Assembly (NCBI GenBank): GCA_944548615.1
Contig: OX155954.1
Span: 38,883,598 to 38,947,597 of the forward strand
Length of the DNA stretch: 64,000 bases
From: Micropterix aruncella
Taxonomy: Eukaryota > Arthropoda > Insecta > Lepidoptera > Micropterigidae
Direction: 5' to 3'
Position numbers and translations under genes: made by a program
The notes under the pieces: generated by a model
Databases searched by the model: none
What the model was told of the DNA's origin: nothing
Seen by the model: only the letters and a program-made list of their open reading frames with translations
Shown: piece after piece, positions 33,058 through 43,000 of the stretch
Position numbering within the stretch: the stretch's first letter is position 1
Layout of the letters: each line of letters starts with the position of its first letter

Positions 33058-34243
33058 TTCTGATTTTTTGCTTATTCATTTCAGGAAATTTCCTACGGGA
33101 GGGGAATGAAGTTAAGAAACCTTTGTTTATTATTTATTTATTGATAAATTCAATATTAGGTACCTAGATATGTATATTTTTAATCTGTATTATAATTTAA
33201 AAAAATCAATACTACAAACCTAGCTCGGAAAGTAGATTCATGTCTTTGACATATATAGATTACAACCTCACTAGGAATTATCCTATGTTAAAATGGGAAT
33301 TATATTATTAATTAATAATTCCTGTCGAGAGCAAGTCTTATCTGCTACGAGAATATAATAAATAAAAAACAAAAAATAAAATATGTTTGATGACGATCTA
33401 CCAACAGTTACATATATAAAAAATAACTTTTATTTCCTATTTATTAAAAAATTACATTTATATTTTCATATAATATGATAATGTTATATAAAATGATAAT
33501 ACACGCTTTTCATGCTTTCATGTACATACTTGACTTGCTAAGAGTTTATATTAAAAACATGAGAATTCAGAATGCTAATTTTTAATATAACCTGGAAGTG
33601 GAGTTATAGTCCTAAGAATTGTCATTTTCATTATAGTCCTAAATGAAATCAAGTCAAATCAAATATTACATTATATATAACCATTAATTACATTTACTAT
33701 TAAATTCTTCATTCTATTACCAATCAAAAGAAGAACTCTTAATTGTAAATAAATATCTTAACTACATACATATGAATTATTGTATAATAAAATCGAGTCT
33801 TACCATTTAATTTTGGTTTAATAACATTTAACTGAAATAATAGTTGTTATTGTCAGACGGATAAAACACATAGAGTAAGATAATTATGTTTTGATTCTAT
33901 TTTAAAAATAAATAAAATGAATAATGTAATGAAAATAATAAAAAGCAGAATGTTATTGTCAACATATTACATCAATTCAATAAAATGACAATAAAAAGTC
34001 AATAGATGTAGTATTCAAAATAGCAAAAAATATAATATTAGCATTGTCAAACTGAAAATAAAATGTCTTATGTGATTACATTGCAAATAAAAATATTTAA
34101 TAAGTTATTAATATGTACCTAGTTATAGAAATAGTAGCTCGATTAAGTACCTATTATAAAAATAGAAATACATAGCCAAGATGCAGATAGTTATTAGGGA
34201 TCGTTAATATCGTACAGTTGTCTTTCAATGAAATATATTTTCA
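33058..34243. other. No gene; long AT-rich stretch
   Basis: About 1.2 kb of strongly AT-rich DNA with A/T runs. I see no coding frame, TIR or duplication in it. Confidence 0.5.
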
Positions 34244-34381
34244 TCGAAGACTATCGCGGTTGTTTGACATTATAAATAGGATAGAAACGAATTTACTGGA
34301 CAACGGCGGCTGCAACGTCACCGAAACGTCGGGTGCTACAAATTTTCGGGTGCGGTAAAATCGTTTCTATCCTATTTATAA
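34244..34381 (+). repeat. rep-D, uninterrupted short copy
   Basis: Begins ATCGAAGACTATCGCGGTTG and ends in a perfect 21-bp inverted repeat: TTATAAATAGGATAGAAACG-A at 34270-34290 and its complement at 34361-34381. It includes CTGGACAACGGCGGCTGCAA. It shows what the rep-D sequence looked like before LINE insertions in the copy at 19331. Confidence 0.75.
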
Positions 34382-34474
34382 TTGATATATTTTCAACTTA
34401 AACTGAGGAATATTTACTTCCCAGCATATTTTTTTGATGCTAAGGTGTAGCTTGCACCTCATTCCGACGTAGTT

Positions 34475-34610
34475 CCGTAAGTTTGTATGATAGAAATATG
34501 TATTTGTTTTTGGTTTTGTTTCTGTTCTCTTACAAAAAAATATATAACAAGCCCTCCTTGTTTTCACAAAAGTAAAAACAAATACATATGTCTATTATAC
34601 AAACTTACGG
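34475..34610. repeat. Foldback, 37-bp arms
   Basis: Arms 34475-34511 and 34574-34610 pair at 35 of 37 positions (CCGTAAGTTTGTAT..TATTTGTTTTT). The loop is about 62 bases. A minus-strand frame across it is not a gene. Confidence 0.85.
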
Positions 34611-35119
34611 ATCTACGAACAACCGAATGGTATATGGATTATTAATAAGCTAGCACTATTAGTTTCCGAGATTTCGTTGCTCTTGAGGGTAATATGTGCG
34701 ATAAATTAGTTTGCATTCGATTTTTAAACTAAGGTATTTATAAATGACTTAAAACACAGTTAGAGCCATTATTTTCAGGAGTCTAAGACTTTGTATTACA
34801 CTCTGACATTCCTAGGAAACCTCGTCAATATTTGCGGTCAACAATTGCGTCACATCGCTAATTCTAGCGGGTTTTTTTAGTAAAGGCGTCTATTGCAGAT
34901 GTTTTCCCTTCATTTTCCATCAGTATATGCTGATAACAGATGGAAAATTTCGTTATGGCGGAAACTCACGACTAGCAGTTAAAACGAGAAGGTAACGGAT
35001 GGTTAGAGTCTGCCTTTTATTGTCAGTAACGCAAAAGCAGCAACACAAGAGCAAAATAAACATTTTACCTGTAAAAACAAGCTTACTACGTAACTAAAAG
35101 CTCACGTAAGAAAGGGTGA
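34611..35119. other. No gene seen
   Basis: About 500 bases of unrecognised DNA before the hAT element. Confidence 0.4.
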
Positions 35120-35225
35120 AAATAGACCAGAGGTACCTAAACTTTTTTGTCCCGTAGACGACTTTCTGATTTTTGTTGTTTCCGTAGGTCTGCCTATATA
35201 AGATTTTCCTATACCTGTTAACTTT

Positions 35226-35304
35226 AACCCGTTGAGTATGATACGACCAAATCTGGTTGTGAAACAATTATCCGTTGAGTATGATACGACCAGATCTGGT
35301 TCCG
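35226..35304 (+). repeat. Direct repeat of a 33-bp unit
   Basis: CCGTTGAGTATGATACGACC followed by A-ATCTGGTT occurs at 35229 and 35273. The second copy forms the palindrome ACCAGATCTGGT. Confidence 0.75.
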
Positions 35305-35865
35305 CGTTTTTTTTCACTTCTTTGACTTTCTCATATTTATTCATAATTATCTAATTGTTTTACAAAATGATATTTCAATATTCTATATTCGAAATTTCAA
35401 TGCAATCATTGTGCAGTTGTTCTTTTTATGATTGGTGTAGTAGTTTCGTAGTTATAGTACTTTAAGTCGATGTCGCCGAAAATCCTGCAAAAGAGACCGA
35501 AAATACCCATTTACTCCAAGGGCTAAATGTGTTTTTGACAGCTGGCACAGTACTGATCATTTACATAAGGCTTTTGCTAAAGTGGACTGTAGAACATAAT
35601 TAAAATTATGTGCAATTTTTATACCTAGCTTTATTAACAACTACTTCAATTTTGCACGGTGCGCGTTTATTTCTAAGCGTCCACAACCTTGAAGTACGTA
35701 GCTTTGAGAAAGCCACAATTAACTGCACATGTAGCACTATCTCGCTTGCTCATTCGTGTGATGCATATCCTACTCGCTCGCACGGATACCCGTTGAAGCG
35801 CAATTCTTTCACATATCTCGCTCGCACCTTCCGTCGTTAGCCATATGCGCTGTCCTCCCCAATCG

Positions 35866-36933
35866 ACTATAGTCGCCGTCATACAAACTGATAACCGGCC
35901 CCGTACCTGCCATTGAGCGTAGGGACGGTCACTTGACGATAAAAGATTTATTTAAAAGTCGATATCATTATTATATTTTGTTTGGTTTATTAGGCATATC
36001 TTATAACATTATTTAATTACTAATAGGTTCAAGCACTATAAAAAAGTAGGCAGGTAGACATGCTGTCGGCAAACAAACCACATCAATTCGTCAATCAAAA
36101 TAAATTTAAAATGTGGATATATTATATTTCGTTACCTAGTTGGCAGTGTACTACGTATTTTTATTTTATTTTATTATATATACCGGAGCCTGTTTTGAGT
36201 ATTTTACAACGCTTTTGGCAAAACGGTATTCAAAGAGTACACACATAATTTTGATGCTATAAAATAGTTAATATGGAATTTTGACAATAAATAACTACTG
36301 AGCAGTGCAGTTTACAATATTTTATATTTTACAGTATTACCATACTGTTTAAAAAATTAAAGGGTTAAAATTCGTCTTCGCTGTCACTATCGTCTTCTTG
36401 AAGGTTGATAATAAGAGGTCGGATATCCATTAAACGTGCTTTCGCTAAGTCATCATTCTGTAGGTTTTCAGCATGACGGACACATTCATTCCAGTCTTCG
36501 GTAGTGACATGGTCGATAGCTTCATTCGGTATCTTCTAATTGTCTGGTGATTGAAATATTGCGTGTAAAGCATTATAAGTTATTTGCAATGTTATAAGTT
36601 ACATACTTATTTATTTATTAATGACGGCTGAGTTTTTTAATAGCGACAAGCTTCAAATGAGTGGTTTAGTACATCGATTTCCGATTTTCTGGCATAGTTT
36701 GATGTACTGAATCGCCCACTTAAAGGATGTCACTATTAAAAATTCAACCTGTGTAATAAACAATATCGACAATATCGATAATATTTTATCGATATTTCTT
36801 CATGCGACATGACATGACATGACCTTTACGACAGATCTGAGTGGGAAATCGTAACTTTATGAAAGTGCGAAAGGGATGTCATGATTCTAATGATTTTTGG
36901 CCCAGTCATCAGTTTGTATGGCGGCGACTATAG
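35866..36933 (-). mobile_element. TIR element with pogo/Tigger-like remnant
   Basis: Inverted repeats ACTATAGTCGCCGTCATACA (35866) and TGTATGGCGGCGACTATAGT (right end 36933) extend about 36 bp with four mismatches. TA lies at the outer boundary (CTATAG), as expected for the Tc1/mariner/pogo group. Inside is a short transposase C terminus on the minus strand. The element is internally deleted. It lies within the hAT element. Confidence 0.65.
36365..36535 (-). pseudogene. pogo/Tigger-like transposase, last 56 codons
   Basis: Minus-strand translation: IPNEAIDHVTTEDWNECVRH, then AENLQNDDL and an acidic end DDSDSEDEF before the stop at 36365. The pattern 'VT-E-W--C--H-E--' and an acidic tail are typical of the C-terminal region of pogo/Tigger/jerky-type DDE transposases. 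The catalytic domain and DNA-binding domain are missing. Family assignment is by pattern only. Confidence 0.55.
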
Positions 36934-36944
36934 TGATGCAGTCA

Positions 36945-37448
36945 ATTATGCAGTAAAAAAAGAGTGAAATTATATGCAGTAAAAGGGAAAAGTCTTTTGT
37001 TTTAAACACTTGAGACGATAAATTTACTTATTTTGATAATAATTCATAATTGTTGATAATATGACCAATTAACATGACCTAACGATTTAAATTATTTTTT
37101 TAATTTGGAAAACTACTTTTAGTGAATATAAAAGTAAGACATATGCTGTCGCTGACTTTTTCGTAGTCATTATCAAGCTCTACAACTTTCTCTAGAACTT
37201 AATCATCTCTCATCGTTAAGGCAGCGTTAGTTAGAAACGTTTTCGTTCGACCGTTTTTTCCGACTTACTTTGGAAATCCGACTACCACGAAAAAGTCTTT
37301 TTATTTTTCGGATTAATATATAGCCTATGACACTCACAAATAACGTGGCTTTCTATTGGTAAAAGAATTTTCAAAATCGGTTCAGTAGATCCAGAGATTA
37401 CTTCGTACAACGTCCACAAACTTTACCTCTTTATAATATTAGTATAGA
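36945..37448 (-). mobile_element. Helitron copy 3, 3'-truncated
   Basis: On the minus strand it starts TCTATACTAATATTATAAAG (37448) and is collinear with copy 1 through TTACTGCATA, then stops. It lacks the terminal hairpin and CTAG. It lies at the edge of the pogo-like element inside hAT. Confidence 0.78.
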
Positions 37449-37593
37449 TAAAATATTTACGGAACGCCTAAATGTTTTGATGGACTGTCCACTTTTTCTC
37501 TCACTTACATGGACCCCTATATTTTGAAATCGACCCCTGGACGTTGATTGAATCGACTCCATATATATCACTTTGGGAATAACTGAAATAGAC

Positions 37594-38051
37594 TACAGAC
37601 CCACTTTCTCTATTTTCCTCCTCGCTCCTAAGTCGCGCATAGGAGGTTTTGACCCAAAGTTGGTCAAAAAATTACAACTATTGGATAATTGTTTTTGAGG
37701 CTATAACAAATGTAAAATGATTATGCATATTTTAAATAGTTTTCAAACTATTTTGATATGTTACATACATATATCAAGAGATTGACGTTCTGACATATTA
37801 TTTGTAGATAGAAAAACATAGACATTATTTGCAATAGCATCATTTGAGATGCAAAAGCATCTCTTAAACTCTAAACTCTAAGTAGTCATAATTTTACTCG
37901 AAAAACTCGATAGTATAACAAAACCTCTTATGTTTCAAGCAAAATGTATAAAAATCTCATCAGATGTACCTATAAGTAATGCAGAAAAAAAATTACAAAT
38001 ACGAGTAAACATCATAAGGTTTGAAAGTTGTGTATATATCTTCGATATTAT
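37594..38051. other. No gene seen
   Basis: About 450 bases of AT-rich DNA with no supportable feature. Confidence 0.4.
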
Positions 38052-38342
38052 GATCCATGTCCGTACACTTGGAGATGCCCGATCTTACATTGTAAGGTCC
38101 CGGGTTCGATTCCCGGCTGGGTCACCATTTTCCGTTGAGATCAAATTAACGGAATTGCATTTTCAATTCTGTCGATCGAATGCAATAACAAGACACACAC
38201 TTACACACATGTTACACGCACACATACATATAACACGTCATAGTAGGGTTGGTTGTAAGAGATTGTCATATGACAATAAACCCGCCCATTGTGACATTTC
38301 ACAATAAAGAGTATAAACAAACAAAACAAACAAACAAAACAA
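38052..38342 (+). mobile_element. tRNA-derived SINE
   Basis: The head contains GATCTTACATTGTAAGG and a perfect T arm CCGGGTTCGATTCCCGG (B box at 38103-38113), then CTGGGTCACCA. This corresponds to the 3' half of a tRNA of valine type (TAC in the anticodon-loop position). The 5' half does not pair as a tRNA. A body of about 185 bases follows (..CCCGCCCATTGTGACATTTCAC..), ending in AAACAAACAAAACAAACAAAC (38313-38342). It would be transcribed by RNA polymerase III and copied by a LINE partner. Confidence 0.7.
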
Positions 38343-38770
38343 CGCCTTACCGCGATACACCGGGAATGTGCAACCAACGGGTAGAACTCGCGCACTTACT
38401 TCCAGTTCCTGCCAGATTTATCCGGCCTTCCGTCTGGTTAAGGGTTCGAGGTCGCTTGCGCGGTCCTCTCCGAATCTATCGCGGATCACAGTGTCCATTG
38501 CCCGACTACCACTCGGGATCGGGTGCCCGATTGGCCTTTTCAAGAGCGGCTGTCATAAGGTTAAAAACCACCCCCGCTGACCAGACTCCCCCGGTTATCG
38601 GAATGCACAGTCGATTGGCTGACGCCACACGGTGCGCAAACCATCCAGGAGCGCCCGAAGGACGATTCCCAGGGGAACTGACCCGCAGGCACAGAATCCT
38701 ACCCAGACTTCTGCGTGGAAGTTACCGGATGGGTGCTGACCTGTGAGTTTGACCGACCCTAACTCAGAGG
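38343..38770 (-). repeat. rep-A copy, diverged, reverse
   Basis: Y reversed then X reversed: TTACCGCGATACACCGGG, GGTTCGAGGTCGCTTGCGCGG, CCCCCGGTTATCGGAATGCACAG, TGCTGACCTGTGAGTTTGACC. More diverged than other copies. The 165-codon frame over it is not shared with other copies in sequence or frame. Confidence 0.7.
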
Positions 38771-38996
38771 TCATAATTGTCCACTGCTATTCGTTCCCCC
38801 ATGTCCGTATAGTAAACAAGACAAAATGGAAATGCCAGGCTGGCGAAACTCCCATAAAAAAAATAATGTATGCAATTTAAACTTTTATAATGGCCGACGG
38901 AAGTTCAGGTGCCCCGCCTCTTTCGCACAAAGTATGTGGCAACCAACAGCAGCTACCAACCGTCATCTGTTTAGATGCCATTTGTTTGTAAGCGCT

Positions 38997-39653
38997 AGGG
39001 GCCCATGATGAGGTGGCCACAATGACCCATGTGTTCAGGGTCGGTAACACTCACGGATCAACACCCATCCGATGGCCTCCACGCATGGGGTGCGAGCCTG
39101 GGTAGGACACTGGGTCAACCAGTCTCCCCTGGGAATCAATCCTCTGGCGCTCCTGGACGGTCTGCGCACCGAGCGGCGCAAGCCAATCGACTATGCTCTC
39201 CGACTAACAATCGGGGGAGTCTGGGAACTGTATTGTTTCCTATAGAGCGGGGGTAGTTGTCTACCTTACGGCGACTGCTCTTGAAATGACCATTGGCCAT
39301 CCGATCCCGGTTCAGAGTCGGGCAAAGGACGCCTTGGTCCGCGATAGATTCGGTGCACTCCGTTTCACCGCTTCGTAAGGGAGAGGACCGCGCAAGCGAC
39401 CTCGAACTCGAAACCAATCGAGAGACCGGAGAAATCTGGTCACAATTGGAAGTGAGGGCGCGAGTATCTCGAGCCCGCCGGGTTTATTCCTGGCTCACTC
39501 GCGGTAAGGCGTTGGACTCTCACGGGTTGTGACGTAGCTGGACGTAGAATGTACTGTCCAAAGTCTTCTACGTTCACTGCAGGGCGATAGAACGACTAAT
39601 CGTTAAAACGTCCTGTGGTGACGGGCTCGCCCGTTGTAGTCGACACCCCAAGA
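38997..39653 (+). repeat. rep-A copy, complete, with long target duplication
   Basis: The cleanest copy: X then Y forward, about 657 bp, from AGGGGCCCATGATGAGG to GTCGACACCCCAAGA. The flanks share TGTTTGTAAGCGC (38984-38996 and 39654-39666), a 13-bp target duplication; a few bases may be shared with the element itself. Y contains TGGCTCACTCGCGG followed by TAAGGCGTTGGACTC (39491-39520), which resembles the A box and anticodon stem of a tRNA-Ser/Leu, but no B box follows. Long duplications point to target-primed, LINE-driven insertion. Confidence 0.75.
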
Positions 39654-39667
39654 TGTTTGTAAGCGCG

Positions 39668-39967
39668 ACGGTGAGATGTTTCTTTTTAGCCGACTTCAAA
39701 AAAAGGAGGAGGTTATCAATTCGGTTGAATCTTTTTTTTTAATGTTTGTTATCTTAGAACTCTGCTATTTATGAACCGATTTGAAAAAATCTTTATTTAT
39801 TTGAAAGGATATACTTAAATTTTTATCAAAATTCTGTTCCGATGATGGGATCCATGAGGAATTGAGGAAACTCTTCAAATATTATCATACGAAGTTGAAA
39901 ATATGCATGTTGATTTAATTCCGATGACAATGTATTTATTTTTTGGTAAGCGTGACCTGATTCTACA
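39668..39967 (+). mobile_element. Dispersed repeat of Lepidoptera-like type, left part
   Basis: AGCCGACTTCAAAAAAAGGA-GGAGGTTATCAATTCGG is a sequence I recognise as common in lepidopteran genomes. The repeat is split by a LINE at 39968 and seems to continue with tandem units at 40813. No coding frame. Confidence 0.5.
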
Positions 39968-40812
39968 GTTTAGTGGTTTCAAGGCGGCAGGTGAGGGTGG
40001 AGAACCCACCCACCGCCCGGGCAGTTATAACGACGGTGGTCGTCTTATCTGCCCGGGATATATCGTATCATGCAACGACGCCCCGCGCGTACCAGAAGGG
40101 TATACGCGCGGGGGGTAAAGAATGATAGCCACCCCCCCGTACCACCCCGAAAACCCATTTATTCAGTATAAAAAACAAAAGAAGATAACAACAAAAGAAG
40201 ATAAGAAATAGTCGAAAAAATAATAATAATATAAACACAAAGCAGAGATTAAAGTTAAACAAAGACAGGCTACCAAACACAGACAGGATGTCGGGGGGAC
40301 TAAGTGGTTAGTGAGGGGGTATGTAGACGTATGGGTCATGGGGCGGTCTCGTGGGGGACGGCCTAACCAAGGTCCTCAGGCAGGGGACGCGCCCGCGGGG
40401 GCGGTTTGCGGGACGGCACATAGACGGGCACTTCGGGCTGGAAGTGGCCTTCGCATCACGCCACTGGTGTCGGGGGGGACCCCAAAACTGGGGTTCCCGG
40501 AAGCCTCAACTCCTCCCAAAGGGAAACCCACTTCTCTACGAAGCATCGGAACGCGCCGAAACAACGCCCACACTCGACCAGATCCGCATACCATATCGGT
40601 AGGCGCTTGGCGCACGCGCCGACCTTACGTACCAATTCATCCCGTGCGGTCGAGAGCTTTGGGCATAGCCAAATGACGTGTTCTGCCGTTTGAAGTCCAT
40701 GCCTACACACGCACCAGGGGTCACGGGAGAGTCCAAAGTCAGACAGCTTGGCTTTTAACTCCCCATGGCCCCCGACCAGCTGGGTGGTATGGTGATCGAA
40801 CCGCAGAAAACA
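39968..40812 (-). mobile_element. R1-like LINE, 3' fragment
   Basis: Minus-strand insertion flanked by a 17-bp duplication CGTGACCTGATTCTACA (39951-39967) / CGCGACCTGATTCTACA (40813-40829), one mismatch. It encodes the C-terminal end of ORF2 and a GC-rich 3' UTR (39968-40455) with no poly-A tail, which fits R1-clade behaviour. Only the last 100 or so codons remain. Confidence 0.78.
40456..40812 (-). pseudogene. LINE ORF2 C terminus with zinc knuckle
   Basis: Translation reads FDHHTTQLVGGHGELKAKLS, then DPWCVCRHGLQTAEHVIWLC: a C-x-C..H-x4-C knuckle typical of R1/I-type ORF2 C termini, where it helps bind the RNA or target. The frame continues to a stop near 40457. The upstream part is cut off by 5' truncation. 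Confidence 0.7.
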
Positions 40813-41165
40813 CGCGACCTGATTCTACACCCTGGGTTGGCTCCCGACGAGGGGACTCCTCAACGGCCAACAGCACAGACACAAAATTTTGTATACTCAT
40901 TCGGTTATGATGGCCCGTTCTAAGTTTCACCACGACATGGCTGCTGCACCCAGGGTTGGCTCCTGACTAGGGGACTCCTTAACGATCAACAGTATGGACA
41001 CGAAATTTTGTATATCCATTCAATTACTACAGCCCGTTCTAAATTTCACCAAGACAGGACTGCGGCACCCAGGGTTGGTTTCCAACTAGGGAACTCCTCA
41101 ACGGTCAAAATTTAATATATTAGGCACAAAATTTTGTATACGCATTCAATTATGATAGCCTGATC
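40813..41165 (+). repeat. Three tandem units of about 118 bp
   Basis: Each unit has C-CCAGGGTTGG-T-C, GGGGACTCC, ACAAAATTTTGTATA--CATT, GCCCGTTCTAA-TTTCACCA. Units start at about 40813, 40946 and 41064. The copies are diverged, so the array is old. It continues the element interrupted by the R1-like LINE. Confidence 0.75.
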
Positions 41166-41176
41166 TAAGTATCACC

Positions 41177-41584
41177 ATGGTAGAGAGTATTCAAAGAAAA
41201 TTTTTCAGATATATTTATTACAGAAAATACAATATTTATCCATACTTATTTCCGTCCGATTTTGTGCTAGGAATGGTAGGATACAACAGTCTTGAAACGC
41301 GTCGATATATTTCAATAATTATATTAGCATATAAATTAATTCAAGGAATTATTTATTTGCCAGAGATACTATGTAAGTTTGAATTGTACGTACCGGTAAA
41401 TTACACAGCGAGGAGATCGCATGTATTGTTTAATATGCCGTACCACCGTACAAATATTTTTGTAGACAGGCCAGTGGGACGGGTTATAGCTCTTCTTAAT
41501 TCCTTACCCAAAGAAATAGATATCTTTTGTATATCCCTTTGGCAGTTAAAAAGGCAACTCTCTGCTATCTCATGTTTATCATAA
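41177..41584 (+). pseudogene. Jockey-like LINE ORF2 C terminus
   Basis: 135 codons: ESIQRKFFRYIYYRKYNIYP, LGMVGYNSLETRRYIS, YLPEILCKFELYVP and a final VIALLNSLPKEIDIFCISL. This order (IQRKFLRYLYY..GYNSLExRR..LxxVP..LN) is typical of one group of insect Jockey-like LINEs, distinct from the family at 30100-30357. No catalytic motif is present. Confidence 0.7.
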
Positions 41585-42222
41585 TCTGTCTTTTATTTAG
41601 TTTTATATTTTTATGTTTCTTTCTTGTTCAATGTTAGCATTAATTTAGTTATGTAGTCATTTATTTTTAGACTTACACTCTAGCTTTAATATTCAAGGGC
41701 CGGAATCATTCTTGAATTGGATTCATCTGCTGCACTTAGAAAACATTTTGGAGTCGGTTTTTTTCTGTTAAAATTGTGTATTATATATTATTGTATTTAA
41801 TTTCGTTGGTTTCGTAGCTCTCTTCCTTTCCTGTTTCCCACGTCAGCGCGTGATGTTTGTTTGTTTTATAGTTAGAGGTGTGCCGAGTGTGTAGCTCACC
41901 TACAATTTAATCATATACAAGTTATAATTATGTCAGTCGCAGACATTGACATTTGGACAATTAAATAGATCTTATAAGCACCACGAAATTTCCTTCACTG
42001 ATTCATGTAATAGGGGTCAAATTTATAATTAAAGTAATAGTTACATTCTTGACTCCCTATGAATATTAAATTAAGAGTAGTAACGAGACTTACTACATAA
42101 CACAAATATTTAGACACGTCCAAGAGCGGTTTTCGCCGTCAATTGGACACGACGAAAATGTAATGTAATGTACATTAAAGCGAAAACAGCCAATTACCTC
42201 AGCCAGTCCAGTGTATAAGTCC
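41585..42222. other. Probable LINE 3' UTR then anonymous DNA
   Basis: T-rich sequence follows the ORF2 stop. No clear tail or duplication was found. The last 150 bases are unrecognised. Confidence 0.35.
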
Positions 42223-42225
42223 AGT

Positions 42226-42529
42226 GGGCTCGATTGCGTTTGTTCGTGAACTAGAATTGGAAATAAGTTCGTGTGAACGAGACAGGGCAATATACTAGAG
42301 CGGAATTTTAAATGAACGGTTGCTACGTTTTCGCATTAAAACTACCCACTAAAGGTAAAGCATCTAAATCTAAGACCGTACGAAATGTGTTCAATTTTTT
42401 TCGAACGTGTATAAGTTCGACAGGTAGTTTTTTATCGACGATCGTTTGTTTTCCGCTCTAACTTATCGCTCTATCTGGTTCTCTTGAACTTATTTCAGTT
42501 TTAATTCAGAAAGAAACGCAATCGGGCCC
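42226..42529. mobile_element. rep-F MITE with ~85-bp TIRs
   Basis: 304 bp. Ends GGGCTCGATTGCGTTTGTTC and GAAACGCAATCGGGCCC are inverted, and the similarity runs in about 85 bases to TAGAGCGGAA/TTCCGCTCTA. Flanked by AGT on both sides (42223-42225, 42530-42532). The GGGCCCGATT start recalls the Harbinger-like element at 46323-46842; a 3-bp duplication also fits the PIF/Harbinger group, though that group usually duplicates TWA. No coding frame. Confidence 0.7.
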
Positions 42530-42532
42530 AGT

Positions 42533-43000
42533 GTGTACATTTCGTACTTAATATTGTCCTTAGTCTGTTAACTATCTTGTTTTCAAGCAACCTATTGTAT
42601 TTTGTATAATCTTTAACGTTACTTGGAAAAATATAATTAAAAAAAGAAATGATAAAATATATAAAAAGTATACCTATTTCTGATTCGATTTTTTTTAAAA
42701 TGATACTGATACAATAAAGTAATAATACTACAAGATATTTAATATTTCAGTCTCTTATGAGAGGCTTTGGTTTTAAAACTCCGGTTCTAATACTTTTTGG
42801 CGAAACGATTCTTCCAATTATTTTGGTCACGATTTTCAGGGAACTGCGCAGAACTCCAAGTGTGTCGGTCGTTTGAGGGGTGGGGAGGGGACATACGCAC
42901 TTTATTTACCCCATGACGAATGAATCACATAAATATTAAATTAAAATTTTGTGGCCCGTCATTTACGCTAAGGCAAAAGAAACATGCCGTGAGCGATATT
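42533..43000. other. No gene seen
   Basis: About 470 bases of AT-rich DNA without a recognised feature. Confidence 0.4.

Larger units (their letters stand above)
35128..37585 (+). mobile_element. hAT-type element, 2.46 kb, without transposase
   Basis: The left end CAGAGGTACCTAAACTTTTT and right end CACTTTGGGAATAACTG are hAT-like, and the element is bounded by a perfect 8-bp duplication AAATAGAC (35120-35127 and 37586-37593), the hallmark length of this superfamily. The inner right end (GACCCCTATATTTTGAAATCGACCCC) is also typical. There is no hAT transposase frame. A pogo-like remnant (35866-36933) and a truncated Helitron (36945-37448) fill most of the interior. Confidence 0.83.

Noticed and set aside
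31814..36367. piggyBac element with TTAACCCTTTAATT ends (31814 and 36354-36368)
   Set aside because: The right word overlaps the stop codon of a pogo-like remnant inside the hAT element, whereas the left one lies outside it. The two cannot belong to one insertion, and no piggyBac coding part lies between.
38052..38127. Functional tRNA-Val gene
   Set aside because: The T arm is perfect, but the 5' acceptor and D arm do not pair, and a SINE body and tail follow.
38249..38746. 165-codon frame, and similar 'RGPLPYEAVKR'-type frames at 44387, 45320, 55400, 56948 and 60263
   Set aside because: All lie in rep-A copies. Frames change between copies and both strands are open because the DNA is GC-rich. 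They could be mistaken for a conserved hypothetical protein family.
40739..40933. 64-codon minus frame with VKLRTGHHNRM
   Set aside because: It crosses the LINE target-site duplication and reads tandem repeat DNA; the resemblance to RT text is by chance.
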